Shown in pieces: positions 1-7,722 of a DNA stretch of 64,000 nucleotides. The translations under genes were made by a program, and so were the position numbers. The notes beneath the pieces are model-generated. The model was given only the letters and a program-made list of their open reading frames with translations. It made no database searches and was not told the origin of the DNA. The DNA comes from Micromonospora rifamycinica. Lineage in GTDB: Bacteria > Actinomycetota > Actinomycetes > Mycobacteriales > Micromonosporaceae. Position 1 is the first letter of the stretch. The number at the start of each line of letters is the position of its first letter. Location of the stretch: the NCBI RefSeq assembly GCF_900090265.1, contig NZ_LT607752.1:4526001-4590000 (forward strand). The letters are read 5' to 3'.

Positions 1-2054
1 CGCAGGTGACCCGGGGTTACCTGAACGACGACGAGCTGACCGCAGAGAAGTTCCGGCTGCTCGCCGGGCCGGACGGCGTCACCCGGCGGTACTACTGCAC
101 CGGTGACCAGGTCACCGAGAACCCGGACGGCACCCTCCAGTTCCACGGTCGCACCGACGGCCAGATCAAGGTCGGCGGCGTCCGGCTCGAGATCGGCGAG
201 ATCGAGGCCGCGCTCACCGCCCACCCCGCGGTGGACCGCGCCGTGGCGCTGACGGTCACCCATCCCAGGTCGGGCAACCTGCGGGTCGCGTCCACCGTGG
301 TGACCGCCACCGGGATCACGGCACGGGAGATCAAGGACTGGCTGGCGGCACGGTTGCCGCGGGCCGCGGTGCCCGCGTCGGTGCTGTTCCGCGACCGGAT
401 GCCGCTGACGCACAACGGCAAGACGGACATGCGTGCGTTGCGCGCCGAGCACGAGGCGGCCCTGCGGGACGCGGTGGCGACGCTGGACGAGGCGGTCGAC
501 GGCGGCACCGACACCGACGACCACGCCTACGTCTTCCCCGTCAACCAGGAGCAACGCAGCCTGTGGTTTCTCTGGCACGTCGCGCCGAGGTCGCCCCGGT
601 ACAACGTCACGGCCGCCTTCGTGGTCGAGGGCGCCCTCGACGAGGCACGGCTGCGGACGGCTGTCGGGTCCGTGGTGCGGGCGCACCCCTCCGTCGTCGC
701 GTCGTTCCGGGAGGGCCGGGACGGCGCGCTGGAACTGGTCGCCGAGGCGAAGGCCCGTCACGCCGGCGGCGACCTGGTGCAGGTCTTCGACCCGGTGGCC
801 AGCCTGGCGGCAGCGGTGCGGACCGCGGACGAGCAGTACAACGAGCCGTTCGACCTGCTCACCGGGCCGCTGATGCGGGTGGCGTTGATCCCGGTGGCGC
901 AGACGGACACCGCCGTCCTGCAACTCGTCCTGCACCACACGGTCGCCGACGGCGTGTCGATCCAGGGCCTCCTGGAGAAGATCACCGAGAGTTACCACGG
1001 CCGGACGCTGCCCGCCCGGCCGGCACGGGTCGACGGGCAGCCGCCGGGCGTCGACACCCCGCCCGGGGTCGTCGCGTTCTGGGAGGGCCGGCGCGACACG
1101 TACCGGCCGCTCCGGCTGCGCCGCGAGTTCGACCCGGAGCTGGCCGACGGCAGCGCCGTCGAGATCCGCAGCACCGGCCGGCTGGGTGAGCGGCTCCGGG
1201 AGGCGGCGGCCCGCGCGCACACCACGCCGTTCCGGCTCATGCTGACGGCCTGGATGATCGCTGCCGGCCGGTGGGCCGGTCAGGACGCGCTGACCGTCGG
1301 CGTGCCCGCGCACGGGCGGTCCAGCAGCGACGCCTCGTCGGTCGGCATGTACGTCAACACGTTGCCGGTGACCGTGCCGCTGCGGGACCTGGACTTCGCC
1401 GACGTCCTGGCGGCGGTCGAGACCGAGCTGGCGCTGACCGACGAGCACCACGCGCCGTTCAGCGTGATCGCCCGCGCCGGACGCAGCGCGTCGCCGCTCG
1501 CGTTCGACATCGTGAACAGCACCTTCAGCCTGGAGCTGCCGCTGCGGTTGGGCATCGGCGACCGGGCCACCCGGCTGCAGCCGCGACTCGACTCGTGCCC
1601 GTACCCGTTGAGTGTCTTCGCCGATCCGCTCAGCGGCGACGAGGTGAACGTGTTCGCCCAGTTCGGCCGGGGCTGCGTCGACGCGGCGGAGGTGCGGGGG
1701 ATGGTCGCGGCCTTCCTGGCGCAGCTCGCCCACCAGGCCGACGCCACGCCCGACCGCCCCGGGGTGGCGGCCCGGCCCCGGCGGATCGAGGACGAGGCCC
1801 CGGCGGCGGCGCCGGTGGGGCCGTCGACGGCGGCGCTCGCCGCGGTCACCCAGGCCTGGGAGAGCGTCCTCGGGCTCGCCAACCTGCCGCCGGAGGCGGA
1901 CTTCTTCGAGCTGGGCGGTGACTCGCTGGCCGCGCTGCGGATCGTCGGCCAGCTCTCCGCCGCCGGCTATCCGCTGTCACTCGCCGACTTCTTCCGCTGT
2001 CCGAGCATTGCTGAGCAGGCCTCGACGATGGGAGCGGACGATGGGCACCGGTGA
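1..2054 (+). CDS. NRPS, C-terminal part (A-C-PCP), 5' end outside window
   Basis: Nonribosomal peptide synthetase extending the chain made by the PKS proteins. The reading frame is open from base 3 to the stop at 2052-2054, so the N-terminus lies upstream. The visible part begins in the adenylation C-terminal region: A7 YCTGD, A8 GRTDGQIKVGG and the catalytic A10 lysine in THNGKTD near residue 138. After a linker of only about 25 residues comes a condensation domain with an intact HHTVADG near residue 312. A carrier protein with the Ser in LGGDSLAAL near residue 640 ends the gene. There is no carrier protein between A and C, so the order A-C-PCP is unusual, and there is no thioesterase. The selectivity motifs of the A domain are outside the window. 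The next gene starts inside this one (14-bp overlap), implying one operon. Confidence 0.9.
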   Translation, partial: QVTRGYLNDDELTAEKFRLLAGPDGVTRRYYCTGDQVTENPDGTLQFHGRTDGQIKVGGVRLEIGEIEAALTAHPAVDRAVALTVTHPRSGNLRVASTVVTATGITAREIKDWLAARLPRAAVPASVLFRDRMPLTHNGKTDMRALRAEHEAALRDAVATLDEAVDGGTDTDDHAYVFPVNQEQRSLWFLWHVAPRSPRYNVTAAFVVEGALDEARLRTAVGSVVRAHPSVVASFREGRDGALELVAEAKARHAGGDLVQVFDPVASLAAAVRTADEQYNEPFDLLTGPLMRVALIPVAQTDTAVLQLVLHHTVADGVSIQGLLEKITESYHGRTLPARPARVDGQPPGVDTPPGVVAFWEGRRDTYRPLRLRREFDPELADGSAVEIRSTGRLGERLREAAARAHTTPFRLMLTAWMIAAGRWAGQDALTVGVPAHGRSSSDASSVGMYVNTLPVTVPLRDLDFADVLAAVETELALTDEHHAPFSVIARAGRSASPLAFDIVNSTFSLELPLRLGIGDRATRLQPRLDSCPYPLSVFADPLSGDEVNVFAQFGRGCVDAAEVRGMVAAFLAQLAHQADATPDRPGVAARPRRIEDEAPAAAPVGPSTAALAAVTQAWESVLGLANLPPEADFFELGGDSLAALRIVGQLSAAGYPLSLADFFRCPSIAEQASTMGADDGHR

Positions 2055-3834
2055 CGCGGGGAACACCGGGGCGGCCGTGGCCGGGCGGCCGTTCTGGCAG
2101 CGCCAGCGGCCCAGCGGCATGCCCCACCAGAAGTACCGGCCCGGCGGCGACCCCGGAGTGCGGCTGGGGGTCGGGCGGTCCTGGCCGGACCGCGAGATCA
2201 CCGAGGCGCCGCTGTGGGTGCCGGTCGACCTGCGGGACGGCAACCAGGCCCTGGTCGAGCCGATGACGCCGGAGCGCAAGCTCCGGATGTTCGAGCTGAT
2301 GGTCCGGATGGGCTACAAGGAGATCGAGGTCGGCTACCCCGCCGCGAGTGAGCTCGACTTCCGGTTCGTCCGGGTGCTGGCGGAGCGGGACCTCATCCCG
2401 GACGACGTCACGATCGTGGTGTTCACGCCCGCGCGGGAGGACGCCATCGAGCGGACGATCGACTCGCTGGAGGGGGTCCGGTCGGCGGTCGTGCACCTCT
2501 GCGTGGCGACCGCGCCGCTGTGGCGGGAGATCGTGCTGCGCCGTGACCGCGAGGAGCTGCTCGAACTGGTCGCCTCTTCGGCACGGCAGGTGGAGAAGCA
2601 GTCGCAGGGCCGGTACCGGTTCCAGTTCTCGCCCGAGGCGTTCACCTCCACCGAGGTCGACTTCGCGGTCGAGGTGTGCAACCTGGTGACCGGCATCTGG
2701 GAGGCGTCGCCGGAGCGGCCGGTCGTGCTGAACCTGCCCGCGACGGTGGAGGTCACCGGGCCGCACCACTTCGCCGACCGGATCGAGTACGTGCACCGCG
2801 CGCTCGACCGGCGGGACGGGGTGATCCTCTCCCTGCACCCGCACAACGACCGGGGCACCGGTGTCGCCGCCGCCGAGCTGGGCCTCCTGGCCGGGGCGCA
2901 GCGGGTGGAGGGCTGCCTCTTCGGCAACGGCGAGCGGACCGGCAACGTCTGCCTGGTCACCCTGGCGCTCAACCTCTTCTCCCGGGGGGTCGATCCGATG
3001 ATCGACTTCTCGGAGCTGGACCACGCGCGGCGGGTCGTCGAGGAGTGCACCGGCATTCCGGTGCACCCACGGCACCCGTACGGCGGCGACCTCGTCTTCA
3101 CCGCGTTCTCCGGCACCCACCAGGACGCGATCCGCAAGGGCCTCGACGCCCAGTTGACGCCGGCCGAGCCGGGGCAGGTCAAGCCGTGGCAGGTGCCGTA
3201 CGTCCCGGTCGACCCGGCCGACCTCGGCCGACCGTACGACCGGCTGATCCGGGTCAACAGCCAGTCGGGCAAGTCCGGGATCGCGCACGTGCTCCGTTCG
3301 GTCAGCGGGCTGTTCCCCCCGCCCGACCTCCAGCGGGACTTCGCCGCGGCGGTGCAGGTGGTGGCCGAGGCGCACGGGGAGATCCCGCCGCCGGTGCTGT
3401 GGACGGCCTTCCGGGAGCTGTACTTCTTCGACGAGCCGGACAACCGGGTCGAGGAGTGGGTCGCGGGCGACGACGGGGCCTACGAGGCCCGGCTGCGGCT
3501 CGGTGGCGTCCCGGTCACCACGCGGGTGTCCGCCACCGATCCGGCGGCCGACGCCGTCGAGCTGATCGCCCGGGCCACCGGTGCGACGGGCCTGGTCCGG
3601 CGGACCGCGCAGCAGGTCGCCGAGGTGGCGGGCCGGACCGTGCAGGCGTGTTACGCCGAGGTCGCGGTCGGTGACCGTACCGGCTGGGGATGCGCCACCA
3701 GCGGGGACTCCGTACAGTCGATCTTCCTGGCCGTGCTCGCCGCGCACCGGTCGCTGCGACGGGAGCCGGAGGCGGCGGGCAGCGGTGCCGACGTGGTCCT
3801 CGCAGCGCTGCGACGACACCCGGGTCGGGGCTGA
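2041..3834 (+). CDS. leuA: 2-isopropylmalate synthase (LeuA, long actinobacterial form)
   Basis: Condenses acetyl-CoA with 2-ketoisovalerate, the first step of leucine synthesis, or a related Claisen condensation. The 597-residue protein shows the HMGL-like TIM barrel with the DLRDGNQ active-site motif, the metal-binding HPHNDRGTG and GNGERTGN, and a C-terminal LeuA dimer/allosteric domain after about residue 440. ATG 2041 lies inside the NRPS gene with a 14-bp overlap, so it is translationally coupled and clearly part of the cluster rather than a normal leu operon. Possible roles (inference): supplying a branched or chain-extended amino acid to the NRPS or starter module, or acting as a product-resistant copy. 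Family assignment is firm; the pathway role is unknown. Confidence 0.88.
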   Translation: MGTGDAGNTGAAVAGRPFWQRQRPSGMPHQKYRPGGDPGVRLGVGRSWPDREITEAPLWVPVDLRDGNQALVEPMTPERKLRMFELMVRMGYKEIEVGYPAASELDFRFVRVLAERDLIPDDVTIVVFTPAREDAIERTIDSLEGVRSAVVHLCVATAPLWREIVLRRDREELLELVASSARQVEKQSQGRYRFQFSPEAFTSTEVDFAVEVCNLVTGIWEASPERPVVLNLPATVEVTGPHHFADRIEYVHRALDRRDGVILSLHPHNDRGTGVAAAELGLLAGAQRVEGCLFGNGERTGNVCLVTLALNLFSRGVDPMIDFSELDHARRVVEECTGIPVHPRHPYGGDLVFTAFSGTHQDAIRKGLDAQLTPAEPGQVKPWQVPYVPVDPADLGRPYDRLIRVNSQSGKSGIAHVLRSVSGLFPPPDLQRDFAAAVQVVAEAHGEIPPPVLWTAFRELYFFDEPDNRVEEWVAGDDGAYEARLRLGGVPVTTRVSATDPAADAVELIARATGATGLVRRTAQQVAEVAGRTVQACYAEVAVGDRTGWGCATSGDSVQSIFLAVLAAHRSLRREPEAAGSGADVVLAALRRHPGRG

Positions 3835-3900
3835 GCCGCACGACCGTCGACGGTGGAGCCGCCCTCCGGGTACCGCCACGGGTACGAACTGTCAGAGGCG

Positions 3901-3924
3901 AACCCGCAGGTGTGTCTGCGGGTT
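3901..3924 (+). terminator. Hairpin between leuA and the ACP gene
   Basis: Perfect 9-bp inverted repeat (AACCCGCAG at 3901-3909, CTGCGGGTT at 3916-3924) with a 6-base loop GTGTGT. It sits in the only sizeable gap of the rightward operon (3835-3953). There is no U-tract, so it may be a partial terminator, attenuator or mRNA-stabilising structure rather than a full stop. The ACP ribosome-binding site GGGAGAG follows it. Confidence 0.45.
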
Positions 3925-3953
3925 GCCGCCGGATTCCACATCGGGAGAGATGC

Positions 3954-4187
3954 GTGGATCGCACAGCCCAGATTCGCCAGTTCCTGGCCGAGCACATCGC
4001 CGAGCCGGTGGCCGACGAGGACGACATCTTCGCCCTGGGGCTGGTGAACTCGATGTTCGTCGTCCAGCTGGTGGCGTTCCTCGAGGAGACCTTCGACCTC
4101 CAGATCGACGGTGACGACCTCGTGTTCGAGAACTTCCGGTCGGTGAAGGACATCGACGCCCTCGTGCTCCGGCTGACCGGGCCGTGA
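3954..4187 (+). CDS. Free-standing acyl/aminoacyl carrier protein
   Basis: A 77-residue carrier protein. The phosphopantetheine serine is in GLVNSMFVVQ near residue 29, and a four-helix ACP pattern runs the whole length. The start is GTG 3954, chosen because GGGAGAG lies about 5 bases upstream and all ACP homology begins there. Its stop overlaps the GTG of the aminoacyl ligase gene by 4 bp (GTGA), so the two products are made together. Inference: the ligase loads an amino acid, probably serine, onto this carrier, and the downstream acyl-CoA dehydrogenase and the convergent hydroxyacyl dehydrogenase oxidise it to aminomalonyl-ACP, an extender unit for one AT domain. Malonyl-type or other aminoacyl uses cannot be excluded. 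Confidence 0.85.
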   Translation: MDRTAQIRQFLAEHIAEPVADEDDIFALGLVNSMFVVQLVAFLEETFDLQIDGDDLVFENFRSVKDIDALVLRLTGP

Positions 4188-5401
4188 CCGTGACGCCACC
4201 CGCCCTGACGGACCCGACCGTCCGCGTTCCGCTGTCCCGGCCACTGCCGGTGCGGCTCGAGGCCGAGTTGGGCAAGCGGATCCACTTCATCAGCCCGGAC
4301 GTCCGGGACTTCGCGTTCGTGCGCGGCGACGAGGGTGTCGAGGCGCTGGAGCTGACGCTCGTCCCGGATCCGACGGACACCGTCGCGCACCTCACCGACA
4401 AGATCAACCGGGTGGTGGAGCGGGAGGTGCGGGTCCAGCGCAGCTGGCGGCCCAAGGTGCTGTGGACCTCCGCGCGACGCGGCGGACAGTGGCCGGATCC
4501 GCTGCCGGAGATGGTGCGGGCCGGCCTCGTGCACGCGCCCGGACCAGGCACGATGACCTTCGGTGACCTGATGATCAGGCTGGTCGACCACCTGGACCGG
4601 CAGGTGCGGGCCATCGCGCTGGGCATGCCGGACAGCACCGAGTACCGCTATCCGACGCTGCTCCCGCTGGAGGTGCTCGAACGGCAGCACTACTTCGAGT
4701 CGTTCCCGCACTTCGTCATGTTCGTCTCGCGCCTGCACAACGACGCGGACAACTACGAGACGTTCCTGCGCCGCTACCGCGAGGCCGGGCGGCGCATCAC
4801 GCCGGAGATCTTCAGCCTGTGCCGGGACGACCGGTACTGCCTCCCGCCGACCATGTGCTACCACACCTTCAACCAGCTCGCCGGCACCTCGGTGGACCAG
4901 CGGGTGGTGACCTCGCGCGGCAAGAGCTTCCGGTTCGAGTCCCGCTACGAGTCGGGGCTGGACCGGCTCTGGGACTTCACCATCCGGGAGACGGTGTTCC
5001 TCGGCTCCGAGGAGTACGTCGTCGAGTCCCGGCGGCGGTTCCTGGAGGCGGCGTTCGCGCTGGTGGACCAGTTGGGGCTCGCCGCCCGCTGCGAGGTCGC
5101 CAACGACCACTTCTTCGGCGACGCCTCCAAGGACAGCGTGCTCTCGCAGCGGCTGATGGAGCTCAAGTACGAGCTGGTGGCCGACGTCGCCGACGGGCGC
5201 AGCATCGCGGTGGGCTCGTTCAACCTGCACGGCAGCCACTTCGGCGAGGTGTTCGACATCACCCGGGCCGGTGCTGGCGGCCCCGGGCACACCGGCTGCG
5301 TCGGCTTCGGCCTGGAACGCCTGGCGTACGCGTTCGTCACGCAGCACGGGTTCGAGCCGCGGAACTGGCCGGAGGCGGTCCGGGTGGGGGTTGCGCAGTG
5401 A
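4184..5401 (+). CDS. Class II aaRS-like amino acid:[carrier protein] ligase
   Basis: Predicted to activate a small amino acid with ATP and transfer it to a carrier protein instead of tRNA. The 405-residue protein has a class II synthetase core: motif 2 as RFESRYESG followed by LWDFTIRE, and motif 3 as GCVGFGLERLAYAF. The conserved cysteines (LCRDDRYC region near residue 217, GCVG near 376) and a glutamate between them resemble the zinc site of atypical SerRS-like ligases of the Bradyrhizobium Bll0957 type. It lacks the long N-terminal tRNA-binding arm of true seryl-tRNA synthetase. The gene overlaps the adjacent ACP gene, which fits a dedicated ligase-carrier pair. Serine as substrate is inferred from the oxidase genes that follow; glycine or alanine are the usual substrates of the characterised family. 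Confidence 0.75.
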   Translation: MTVTPPALTDPTVRVPLSRPLPVRLEAELGKRIHFISPDVRDFAFVRGDEGVEALELTLVPDPTDTVAHLTDKINRVVEREVRVQRSWRPKVLWTSARRGGQWPDPLPEMVRAGLVHAPGPGTMTFGDLMIRLVDHLDRQVRAIALGMPDSTEYRYPTLLPLEVLERQHYFESFPHFVMFVSRLHNDADNYETFLRRYREAGRRITPEIFSLCRDDRYCLPPTMCYHTFNQLAGTSVDQRVVTSRGKSFRFESRYESGLDRLWDFTIRETVFLGSEEYVVESRRRFLEAAFALVDQLGLAARCEVANDHFFGDASKDSVLSQRLMELKYELVADVADGRSIAVGSFNLHGSHFGEVFDITRAGAGGPGHTGCVGFGLERLAYAFVTQHGFEPRNWPEAVRVGVAQ

Positions 5402-6582
5402 GCGTCGACGTGGACGGGCCGCAGGCCGACGTGCTGCGGCAGAGCCGGGAGCTGCTGGACCGGGTGGTGACGCCGAACGCCGGGGCGTGGGACCGGGCAC
5501 AGGAGATGGACGAGAAGGTCGCCGGGCTGCTCGGTGCCCAGGGCCTGCTGGTGCCGTCGCTGCCGGAGCAGGCCGGCGGCCGGGGCTTCGACGCCGACCG
5601 GCTCGGACGGTTCAACGAGCAGGCGGGTCGCGCGTGCGGCTCCGTCCGCAACCTGATCGGCGTGCAGGGCATGGTGGCGCACGCCCTGCACCGGTGGGCG
5701 AAACCGCCGGTGCGGGACCGCTGGGTGCCGCGGCTGGCCGCCGGTGACGTGTACGGGTCGTTCGCGCTCACCGAGCCGCACTCCGGCAGCGACGCCCGCG
5801 CGGCGGCCACGGTCGCCGAACGGCGGGGCGGAGCCGTGGTGCTCAACGGGGAGAAGTCGTGGATCAGCTTCGCCGCCCGGGCCGGCGTCTTCCTGGTCTT
5901 CGCCCGGCTGGACGGGCACGTGGCGGCGATCGTGGTGGAACGTGACACCCCCGGGGTGCACGTCACGCCGCAGGTCGATCTGCTGGGCCTGCGCGCCTCC
6001 CACCTCGCGGCGGTCCGCTTCGACGACTGTGTGGTCCCCGCCGAGCACGTCGTCGCCCAGGGGCCGTTGGCCTTCGACGCGGTGGCGACCGCCGCGTTGG
6101 ACCACGGCCGGTTCAGCACCGCCTGGGGCAGCGTCGGCCTGGCGGCGGCCTGCCTCGACGCGGCCCTCGACCGGGCGGTCACGCGCCAGCAGTTCGGGGC
6201 GCCCATCGGGGACCACCAGCTCGTCGCCCGGATGGTCACCCGGATGGTGTGCGCGGTCGACGCCGCACGCATGCAGTGCGAGGCGGCGACCCGGGCGCGG
6301 AGTTCGGGGGACCGGGACGCGGTGCGCCGGACGCTGATCGCCAAGTACGTCGCGTCGGAGAACGCCTTCGCGGTGGCCTCCGACGCGGTGCAGGTGCACG
6401 GTGCCTACGGGTGCTCGGCGCAGAGCAGCGTCGAGCGGCACCTCCGGGACGCCAAGATCCAGTGCGTCATCGAGGGCACCTCGCAGATTCAGGAGACACA
6501 GATCAGCCAGCTGACACTGACGTCCTGGCGGGCCGCCCAGCGCCGATCGGAAGCCCTGGGGCCCTCGGACAACGGAAGGTGA
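5398..6582 (+). CDS. Acyl-CoA dehydrogenase-like flavoprotein (acts on carrier-bound acyl group)
   Basis: FAD-dependent acyl-CoA dehydrogenase family member of 394 residues, normal length. It has the N-terminal helical domain, the middle beta domain with FALTEPHSGSDA and EKSWISF, and a C-terminal helical domain with the family-typical YGCSAQSSVERHLRDAK and IEGTSQIQE. GTG 5398 overlaps the ligase stop by 4 bases (GTGA). Together with the ACP and the 3-hydroxyacyl-CoA dehydrogenase at 11400-12266 it matches the ZmaI/ZmaG pair that turns seryl-ACP into aminomalonyl-ACP in zwittermicin synthesis. By analogy it should oxidise the aldehyde or hemiacetal-level intermediate to the malonyl oxidation state. 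Family is certain; substrate is inferred from context. Confidence 0.85.
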   Translation: MSVDVDGPQADVLRQSRELLDRVVTPNAGAWDRAQEMDEKVAGLLGAQGLLVPSLPEQAGGRGFDADRLGRFNEQAGRACGSVRNLIGVQGMVAHALHRWAKPPVRDRWVPRLAAGDVYGSFALTEPHSGSDARAAATVAERRGGAVVLNGEKSWISFAARAGVFLVFARLDGHVAAIVVERDTPGVHVTPQVDLLGLRASHLAAVRFDDCVVPAEHVVAQGPLAFDAVATAALDHGRFSTAWGSVGLAAACLDAALDRAVTRQQFGAPIGDHQLVARMVTRMVCAVDAARMQCEAATRARSSGDRDAVRRTLIAKYVASENAFAVASDAVQVHGAYGCSAQSSVERHLRDAKIQCVIEGTSQIQETQISQLTLTSWRAAQRRSEALGPSDNGR

Positions 6583-6587
6583 CAGTC

Positions 6588-7718
6588 ATGACCACAGCAG
6601 TTCCCCCGCTGGTGAACGCCTGGAACGAGTGGGATCCGCTGGAGGAGATCATCGTCGGCCGCGCCGACGGGGCTGCCTTCGAGCCCGTGGAGCCCGGTTC
6701 CCGCCCCCAGCTGCGGGACGGTTCGGGTGGTCCCTTCCCCACCGGTCCGAAGCCCGACGACATGGTCAAGGGCGCGAACGAGGAGCTGGACCACCTGGCC
6801 GAGGTGCTCAAGGGGTACGGCGTCACGGTCCGCCGCCCCGAGGCGTTCGACTACACGACCTCCGTGAAGGCGCCGACCTTCGAGGTGTCGAACCAGTACT
6901 GCGGGGTCTGCCCCCGGGACGTGCTGATCACCATCGGCAACGAGATCATCGAGGCCACCATGTCCCGCCGGGCGCGGTTCTTCGAGTACCTGCCGTACCG
7001 GCCGTTGATCTACCACTACTGGAACAACGACCCGAAGATGGTGTGGACGGCCGCGCCGAAGCCGTCGATGGCCGACGACATGTACCGGCAGGAGTTCTGG
7101 GACTGGCCGCTGGAGAAGCGGCACGCCGAGATGCACAACTTCGAGTTCTGCGTCACCCAGGACGAGGTCGTCTTCGACGCCGCGGACATGAGCCGGTTCG
7201 GCCGGGACGTGATCGTCCAGGAGTCGATGACGACGAACCGGCAGGGCATCAACTGGCTCCGCCGGCACCTGGAGCCCAAGGGCCTGCGGGTGCACACCGT
7301 CCACTTCCCGCTGGACTTCTTCCCGTCGCACATCGACTGCACCTTCGTGCCGCTGCGGCCCGGCCTGATCCTGACCAACCCGGACCGCCCGCTGCGCGAG
7401 GGCGAGGAGCGGCTGTTCCTGGACAACGGCTGGGAGCTGCTGGACGCCCCCACGCCGAGCACCGACAACCACGAGATGCCGCTGTACTGCCAGTCGTCGA
7501 AGTGGCTGTCGATGAACGTGCTGAGCATCGCGCCGGACGTGGTGGTGTGCGAGGAGCAGGAGAAGCCCATGCACGACCTGCTGGAGGAACGCGGCTTCGA
7601 GGTGGTCAAGGTGCCGTTCCGCAAGGTCTACGAGTACGGCGGCTCGCTGCACTGCGCGACCTGGGACGTGCGGCGCACCGGCGGGGCCGAGGACTACTTC
7701 CCGAACGTGAAGGGGTGA
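6588..7718 (+). CDS. Glycine amidinotransferase-type guanidine-forming enzyme
   Basis: Transfers the amidino group of arginine to a primary amine, producing a guanidine and ornithine. The 376-residue protein resembles GATM/StrB-type amidinotransferases over its full length. The catalytic cysteine is in GGSLHCATWDVRR near residue 355, the histidine in FPSHIDC near 249, and the acidic residue in VVFDAADMSRFG near 200. The start ATG 6588 is 5 bp after the dehydrogenase stop, behind GGAAGGTGA. In this cluster it most likely installs the guanidine of the starter or of a diamino acid; comparable enzymes act in cylindrospermopsin, saxitoxin and guadinomine biosynthesis. The acceptor amine cannot be read from sequence. 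Confidence 0.9.
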   Translation: MTTAVPPLVNAWNEWDPLEEIIVGRADGAAFEPVEPGSRPQLRDGSGGPFPTGPKPDDMVKGANEELDHLAEVLKGYGVTVRRPEAFDYTTSVKAPTFEVSNQYCGVCPRDVLITIGNEIIEATMSRRARFFEYLPYRPLIYHYWNNDPKMVWTAAPKPSMADDMYRQEFWDWPLEKRHAEMHNFEFCVTQDEVVFDAADMSRFGRDVIVQESMTTNRQGINWLRRHLEPKGLRVHTVHFPLDFFPSHIDCTFVPLRPGLILTNPDRPLREGEERLFLDNGWELLDAPTPSTDNHEMPLYCQSSKWLSMNVLSIAPDVVVCEEQEKPMHDLLEERGFEVVKVPFRKVYEYGGSLHCATWDVRRTGGAEDYFPNVKG

Positions 7719-7722
7719 GACC

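Noticed and set aside
1846..3879. Long minus-strand open frame (677 codons) opposite leuA
   Set aside because: Composition is Arg/Pro/His/Val-rich without any motif; it is the antisense shadow of the NRPS end and leuA, which have clear catalytic motifs.
4184..5401. Housekeeping seryl-tRNA synthetase
   Set aside because: Too short, no N-terminal tRNA-binding coiled coil, and overlaps a carrier-protein gene.
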